NCBI RefSeq assembly: GCF_902729435.1
Contig: NZ_CACVCG010000013.1
Span: 1-64,000, forward strand
Reading direction: 5' to 3'
Source: Magnetospirillum sp. UT-4
GTDB taxonomy: Bacteria > Pseudomonadota > Alphaproteobacteria > Rhodospirillales > Magnetospirillaceae
Length of the DNA stretch: 64,000 bases
This document shows positions 59,555 to 64,000 of this stretch, one piece after another; the first letter of the stretch is position 1, and every line of letters starts with the position of its first letter. The notes beneath the pieces were generated by a model. That model made no database searches. It worked only from the letters and a program-made list of their open reading frames with translations, and had not been told where the DNA came from. The translations under genes were made by a program, and so were the position numbers.

Positions 59555-61800
59555 GTCACGCCCTTTCCTGCCGGTCCCGGGCTATTGTCCCACAATGCCC
59601 GGTATTTCCCGAGCATTCCTTCCAGGTCGAACCCGGCTTCGATGCGCATGCGCGCCCGTTCGCCCAGCCGCTTGCGCTCCTCGGGGGCATTGGCCAAGCC
59701 CACCAGGGCGTCCGCCAGCGATCGGGGATCCCGGACCGGGGTGACCAGGCCGGCATCGCCGACCAGTGCCGGCGCATCCCCGGACGCGGTGACCACGCAC
59801 GGCACGCCGCAGGCCATGGCCTCGGCCACCACGTTCGGGAAGCCTTCGCCGAAGGCCGAGGACAGCACGAAGACATCGAGGCCGGGAAGCACCCCGGCCA
59901 CGTCCTCGACCTCGCCCAGCAGGGTGACGCGACCCCTTAGGCCGGGATGCTCCAGGACGTGCCGCAGCACGGTGTTCGCGGCATCGACATGGCGTCCCGC
60001 CATGATGAAGCGAAGTGCCGGATGGCGCGCCAGGGCCTGGGCGGCGGCCTCGCAGAAGCCAAGGTGATCCTTCATCGGGTCGAAACGGGCGATCATGCCG
60101 ACCACCACCTCGGCGGCGGTCACGCCCCAGTCGCTCCGGCGTCTGGCCCGGGTCTCGGGATCGGGCCTGAAGCGCTCAAGATCGACGCCGTTGGCGATGA
60201 CGCGGGTGCGCCGGGGGCGATAGCCGACGGAGGTATGAAAATCGAGGCCCGCCTTCGAATTGGCGATCACCGCCGCCGGCAGGCGCGACAGCGCCGCCAC
60301 CGCCCTGCGGACCAGGCCCGTCCGCACGCCGTATGCGGCGAGATCCATGTCGGAACAGCGGATGTTCCAGATCAGCCGGCCGGGCCGGCCGGCAACCAGA
60401 TGGGCCAGGGTTCCCACCAGATCGGCGTGATAGAGCCAGGTCATCACCACTGCCGGCCGCTCACGCCACAACAGGAGGGCCAGGCGCAGGACGGCGAGCG
60501 GGGACGGCATGGCCGGCCGCATTCCGAGGACATGGAGCGCGACCCCCGCACCCTCGATGGACCCGCCAAGCACGCTCGCGTCGGAGAGCGACACCACCAC
60601 ATGGCGGGCGCCCGATCGTGGCGCGCGCACCAGATTGACCAGCGTGCGCTCCGCGCCGCCCACCCCGAGCCCGGTGATGACATGGACCACCTTGGGCTCG
60701 CAAAGGCGGCGATAGGCCGCCTCGGTGGCATCGATCATGGTGGGCAGGGCGAACCGCAGACCGCGCCGGCGGGCGGCGTCACGCAACGCGCCGAGATCGC
60801 CGGCCATCCCCACCACCGCGTCCGCGAGCCCTTCCGGGTCGGCGGGCGATACCACCGCCCCCGCATCGCCGACGATGGCACGGGCGTCACCCACGTCGGT
60901 GGCGACCACCGGCACGCCACAGGCCAGGGCCTCGCCGATGACGTTCGAGAACCCCTCGCCGAACGCCGACGTCGACACCAGGACGTCCAGACCGTTGTAA
61001 AGCGTTTCCGGATCCGGCCGGAACGGCAGCCAGTCCAGGCGTTCCGCCAGGCCTAGCGAGGAGGCTTTGGCCCGCAGGGCCTCCAGCCGCGCCGCGGGGC
61101 CGGCGCCGACGCAGACGAAGCGGGCCGCCGGCAGCGCGGACGACAGCCGCGCCGCGGCGGCGAGAAAGGTCTCGTGGTCCTTCATCGGATCGAAACGCGC
61201 CACCATTCCGACCAGGATGTGCTCCGGTTCCACCCCCAGCGAGCGGCGCAAGCCGGCCCGCCGATCCGGGCATGGGGCGAAGCGCCGGGTGTCGATTCCG
61301 TTGGGAATGACCATCCCCGCCCGGGGAAAGCCGCGTCGCCAGGCGGCGTCCAGGCCGGCCGCCGAGTTCGAGACGATCAGATCGGCCCATCCCGCCGCCA
61401 AGGCCTCCAGGCGATAGGTGAGGGCGGAAAGCCGGTCGTAGCGCGACAGGTCCATGTTGGAGGCCCGCACCCCCAGGACCGCGCGGGCGCCGCAGATGCG
61501 CGCGGCAACCAGGGCCAGGAGGTTGGGCACGGCCAGGAAGCCCTGAACGATGTCGGGGCGCAGCGTCCGGACCAGGCGCAACAGCCGCCATATCGGCCCG
61601 AGGACGTCCCACCGTCCCCGCTTGCCCAGGGTCAGGACGGTGAGTCCCAGCCGGTCCAGTTCGTCGTGCAGGGCGCCGCCGGGGTAGAACGCCACCACGG
61701 TGACCAGGTGTCCCTTATCCCGCAGCCCGGCGGCCAGACAGGCCAGCTGGCGTTCCGCCCCTCCCGCCGAGAGCGACCGGGCAAGCAGCACGATGTTCAA
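59551..61800 (-). CDS. tandem GT4-GT4 fusion glycosyltransferase
   Basis: The 749-residue product contains two complete GT-B glycosyltransferases. Unit 1 runs about 1-368 and unit 2 about 369-749. Both have GAER near the start (residues 14 and 382), ARFDPMKDH (201-209 and 571-579), SAFGEGF (278-284 and 648-654) and a following E-A-x-A-C-G-V-P donor block, offset by exactly 370 residues for the last two. The pattern implies duplication of one gene in frame. Start is a TTG at 61800 overlapping the upstream TGA; GTG 61791 is an alternative. Each unit keeps the donor-binding region, so the protein could add two sugars. No stop separates them. Confidence 0.85.
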   Translation of the reverse strand: MNIVLLARSLSAGGAERQLACLAAGLRDKGHLVTVVAFYPGGALHDELDRLGLTVLTLGKRGRWDVLGPIWRLLRLVRTLRPDIVQGFLAVPNLLALVAARICGARAVLGVRASNMDLSRYDRLSALTYRLEALAAGWADLIVSNSAAGLDAAWRRGFPRAGMVIPNGIDTRRFAPCPDRRAGLRRSLGVEPEHILVGMVARFDPMKDHETFLAAAARLSSALPAARFVCVGAGPAARLEALRAKASSLGLAERLDWLPFRPDPETLYNGLDVLVSTSAFGEGFSNVIGEALACGVPVVATDVGDARAIVGDAGAVVSPADPEGLADAVVGMAGDLGALRDAARRRGLRFALPTMIDATEAAYRRLCEPKVVHVITGLGVGGAERTLVNLVRAPRSGARHVVVSLSDASVLGGSIEGAGVALHVLGMRPAMPSPLAVLRLALLLWRERPAVVMTWLYHADLVGTLAHLVAGRPGRLIWNIRCSDMDLAAYGVRTGLVRRAVAALSRLPAAVIANSKAGLDFHTSVGYRPRRTRVIANGVDLERFRPDPETRARRRSDWGVTAAEVVVGMIARFDPMKDHLGFCEAAAQALARHPALRFIMAGRHVDAANTVLRHVLEHPGLRGRVTLLGEVEDVAGVLPGLDVFVLSSAFGEGFPNVVAEAMACGVPCVVTASGDAPALVGDAGLVTPVRDPRSLADALVGLANAPEERKRLGERARMRIEAGFDLEGMLGKYRALWDNSPGPAGKGVT

Positions 61801-62951
61801 CCGGAATCCTCCCCGCCCTCGTCCAGGTCGCGGACCGCCGCCAGGAACTCCCTGCGGATGGTCGGCAGGTCGTCGTCTTCCCAGACCCAGCGCTGCCCCC
61901 GCGCCGCGGTCGGCGGTGTCTCCCCCGGCGTGAAGCCCAGCGAGGTCACATAGGCCGTGCTCGATTGCGGCACGTCCTCTGTGATGATCTTGAACATCAG
62001 CGACCGTGTCCGCCCGCCGAAATGACACAGCATCATCGGCCCGCCACTGACCCCCAGGTTCAGGAACGCCGCCTCGTACAGCGCCATCCGCAGGCTGACC
62101 ACCCACGATGCCTCGGGCAGGATGCGCAATCCGGCCAGTTCGGGCGGCGGCGGGTCGGCGGTGCGGGCGGTATCGCGCAGGAAGACCACCGCCCAGCGGT
62201 TTGGATCCAGCTCGCGCGCGAATTGCGCCCAGGCGGCCAGGTTCGAATTCCTGGCGGGCATGAATTCGTACTCACGCAAGGTGATGGTGATCAGCCGCCT
62301 TGCGCCGGATTCGGCCTTCGCCCAGCGCGCGACCCATCGCCGCGCCGCCGCCGGCGCCGTCAGCAGGGCGCAATCCGCCCCCTCCCGCGCCTGTTGCAGC
62401 AGATCGGCGGGGATCGGGAAGAAGGGCTGGCGGGGATGGTAGAGCGGCGGAAAGACCTCGGCCTGCCGATGAAACACCCCGGCGGCGACGTCGCGGTCGG
62501 CGGCCAGAAGGATGCCGCAGGGGCCGGCCAGCGAAAACGCCGGCATGATCAGGTTGAACAGGCGCCAGTGCCGGTCGTCTCGATCCACCGCGGCTTCGTA
62601 GACCTCCTCCTCGTCGCGCAGGCCGTCGCTCCTGCCCGGCACGACCACGAACTGGATCCGGCGCCGCCCCAGCCGCCGGCGTTCCAGTTCGGCGCCGACG
62701 ATGAACCAGAGGACGTCGTAGGTCACCGGCGCGACGTCGAGATCGAGGAAGGCGTAAAGGACGTCGCCATCCGGCGCCTCGCCGCGACGGCGCCGGAGCA
62801 TCGCGCGCAGCCGCGCCCGCAGGCGGAACAGCAGCCGCCCCGGCGCGGTGGTCGGCGTGTTCCATTCGAAGGCGAGACGGCGCCGCAGCCATGGCAGCCC
62901 CTGCGCCCTGAGGCGCCAGCCCAGTCTCGCCAGTCCCGAGGGCTCCTTCAC
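61797..62951 (-). CDS. uncharacterised protein of a glycan-locus-associated family
   Basis: The 384-residue protein has a basic N-terminal region (residues 1-60), then DGDVLYAFLDLDVAPVTYDV, and a distal core with ITLREYEF (223-230), RNSNLAAWAQFAREL (234-248), VVFLRDT and the LGVSGGPMMLCHFG loop (299-312). I do not recognise a named domain, but the TLRE-x-x-x-x-x-x-x-RNSN-x-x-x-W combination looks conserved across proteins of envelope loci, and the late GGP loop resembles GT-B donor loops. A glycosyltransferase-like role is possible but unproven. GTG 62951 overlaps the stop of the upstream gene by 4 bases, and its own stop overlaps the GT4 fusion start. Confidence 0.55.
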   Translation of the reverse strand: MKEPSGLARLGWRLRAQGLPWLRRRLAFEWNTPTTAPGRLLFRLRARLRAMLRRRRGEAPDGDVLYAFLDLDVAPVTYDVLWFIVGAELERRRLGRRRIQFVVVPGRSDGLRDEEEVYEAAVDRDDRHWRLFNLIMPAFSLAGPCGILLAADRDVAAGVFHRQAEVFPPLYHPRQPFFPIPADLLQQAREGADCALLTAPAAARRWVARWAKAESGARRLITITLREYEFMPARNSNLAAWAQFARELDPNRWAVVFLRDTARTADPPPPELAGLRILPEASWVVSLRMALYEAAFLNLGVSGGPMMLCHFGGRTRSLMFKIITEDVPQSSTAYVTSLGFTPGETPPTAARGQRWVWEDDDLPTIRREFLAAVRDLDEGGEDSG

Positions 62952-64000
62952 CGCCGGCCTCGCCCGAGGCCGGCCAGCGCGTCCCTGAAGCGGAACGCCA
63001 GCCGCCGACGCGCGTCGGCCTCTCCGGATAGGGCGCGCACGGTCAGGTCGGCGCCCCGCCGGACCAGATAGGCATAGCGCGGCCACTCCCTCAGCCGGGC
63101 GACCAGCCGGAAGGCCCATCGGGACAGGGAGCCGGGTCCGCCGGCCGGTCCGGCGACCGCCGCCACCTCCGTGCCGGCCCGCCTTTCCACGTCCGCCCAG
63201 TCCGGACCCATCTCGCCGGCGTGCCAGCGCACGGTCAGCCGGAAAAGATTTCGCTTGGTATCGTCGAAGACGGGGCTGCGGTACGACGACCACAGGATCA
63301 TCCGCCGGTACCAGCGCCCCAGGGCGGTGTTGCCCTTCCACCAGCTGGGGGCGAGGTCACGGCGGCGATCCTCGGCCGGGGCCCAGCTGGCGACCATCAA
63401 TTCGTCGGAATCCAGCACGGCATGGGCGGGCGCGTCGGCGCCGAAATTGGCGTCGATGTAGTTCCCGTCCAGGGTCCAGTGGCTCAGCATGGAGGTGTCG
63501 TGGTCCGTGATCGCCGCGTAGTCCAGCAGGATCGGCGCCCACGACATGCTGTGCACCACCGCGCCCCGGCCATCCGCCACCCGCCACCATGCGGCGGGAA
63601 GGAATTCGGCCAGGTAGGTGCTGTCGAACTCGTAGCTCAGGGTTTCGCTGTGGAACGCGGACAGCACCGCCGCGGTCAGGGTCCTGGACGGAATCGGCAG
63701 CGGCGCCTGGTCATCGGCGCGGGACGCGAACACCCCCTGCCGCGCAAGGCTGTCGAACAGCGGTTCCTCGGCGCATCGCAAGGCGGCGGCCAGGACGACC
63801 CGCTTGCCCCGGCGCCAGTGGGCGAGGACGGCCGCGATCGCCCCTTCGGACATCACCATGTCGGGGGTCAGATGCACCACCAGGGCCCCGGCGCGAAAGG
63901 CGATGTCGGTGGCCGCCTTGTGTCCGACGCCCATGTGCTGGCAGTTGGACACCCCGTCCGGCCTGGGCGGTATCGGCACCAGTTCGGGCTGGACGAAGGC
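62948..64000 (-). CDS. uncharacterised glycosyltransferase-like protein, N-terminus outside window
   Basis: The frame is open through the window edge, so the start is missing; a GTG at 63979 is only an internal candidate. The 351 residues seen match the 412-residue protein at 38178-39416 over most of the visible length in conserved blocks: GALVVHLTPD, HSETLSYEF, SWAPILLDY, HDTS, WTLDGNYI and DDTKRNLF. Divergence elsewhere is high, so these are old homologues, not a recent duplication. It leads the operon with the second uncharacterised gene, the double GT4, the GT-C-like gene and GT2. A glycosyltransferase-like role is inferred from context. Confidence 0.6.
   Translation of the reverse strand, partial: AFVQPELVPIPPRPDGVSNCQHMGVGHKAATDIAFRAGALVVHLTPDMVMSEGAIAAVLAHWRRGKRVVLAAALRCAEEPLFDSLARQGVFASRADDQAPLPIPSRTLTAAVLSAFHSETLSYEFDSTYLAEFLPAAWWRVADGRGAVVHSMSWAPILLDYAAITDHDTSMLSHWTLDGNYIDANFGADAPAHAVLDSDELMVASWAPAEDRRRDLAPSWWKGNTALGRWYRRMILWSSYRSPVFDDTKRNLFRLTVRWHAGEMGPDWADVERRAGTEVAAVAGPAGGPGSLSRWAFRLVARLREWPRYAYLVRRGADLTVRALSGEADARRRLAFRFRDALAGLGRGRR

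Noticed and set aside
17902..64000. Exosortase/PEP-CTERM sorting locus
   Set aside because: AsnB, deacetylase and GT genes co-occur with exosortases in other genomes, but no exosortase or PEP-CTERM protein can be seen here.
1..64000. Prophage, CRISPR array or insertion sequence
   Set aside because: No repeat-spacer array, transposase, integrase or phage structural gene was found in either strand.
1..64000. Magnetosome island
   Set aside because: The organism type suggests looking, but no mam or mms-like gene is visible.

Overview
The window is very GC-rich, has tightly packed genes with many GTG/TTG starts and ATGA/GTGA start-stop overlaps, and encodes proteins typical of Rhodospirillales-type Alphaproteobacteria (Magnetospirillum-like is my best guess, from gene content and codon use only). 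There are no rRNA or tRNA genes, no CRISPR array, no transposase and no recognisable phage structural gene. The left edge holds the AT-richer 3' end of a probable FRG-domain gene.

Region 1 (about 560-4370) is a cobalamin riboswitch followed by a five-gene ECF-type metal transporter (DUF4198 protein, CbiM, NikL/CbiL-like protein, CbiQ, CbiO). Region 2 (4375-17800) mixes a lipid/glycolipid set (GT4 glycosyltransferase, LpxH-like phosphoesterase, diacylglycerol-kinase-like lipid kinase), a run of envelope glycosyltransferases with a methyltransferase and a polysaccharide deacetylase, NAD kinase, MoaA with a divergent DUF2478 gene, a heptosyltransferase-like GT9 and a nucleotide-sugar dehydrogenase.

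Region 3 (17902-64000) is a large surface-polysaccharide locus built from alternating operons. It contains an export ABC transporter (KpsM/KpsT or Wzm/Wzt type), many GT4/GT2 glycosyltransferases, a GT39/GT83-like membrane transferase, two asparagine-synthase-type amidotransferases, a NodU-type carbamoyltransferase, an AAC(3)-type N-acetyltransferase, FkbM and several class I methyltransferases, three radical SAM enzymes (one probably cobalamin dependent), a fatty-acid desaturase, an MBOAT O-acyltransferase with two SGNH partners and a 52-residue membrane peptide, a third SGNH protein, and a clear UDP-sulfoquinovose synthase (SqdB).

A minus-strand operon from 40988 down to about 28021 begins with the ABC exporter. 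It carries heptose-type genes (GmhB phosphatase, a kinase/nucleotidyltransferase fusion in reversed domain order, transaldolase), sugar-modifying oxidoreductases including a UDP-glucose-dehydrogenase homologue whose catalytic Cys is Asn, and methyltransferases. A GmhA-like isomerase lies in another operon of the same locus (22806). The picture I infer is synthesis of a nucleotide-activated modified heptose or related sugar, assembly into a heavily decorated glycan (amide, carbamoyl, methyl, acyl and possibly sulfoquinovose groups), and ABC-dependent export.

The least explained parts are two full-length homologues of an uncharacterised glycosyltransferase-like family (38178-39416 and the truncated gene at the right edge), a second uncharacterised family at 61797-62951, a 749-residue tandem GT4-GT4 fusion, and an array of four consecutive perfect hairpins at 13801-13894.
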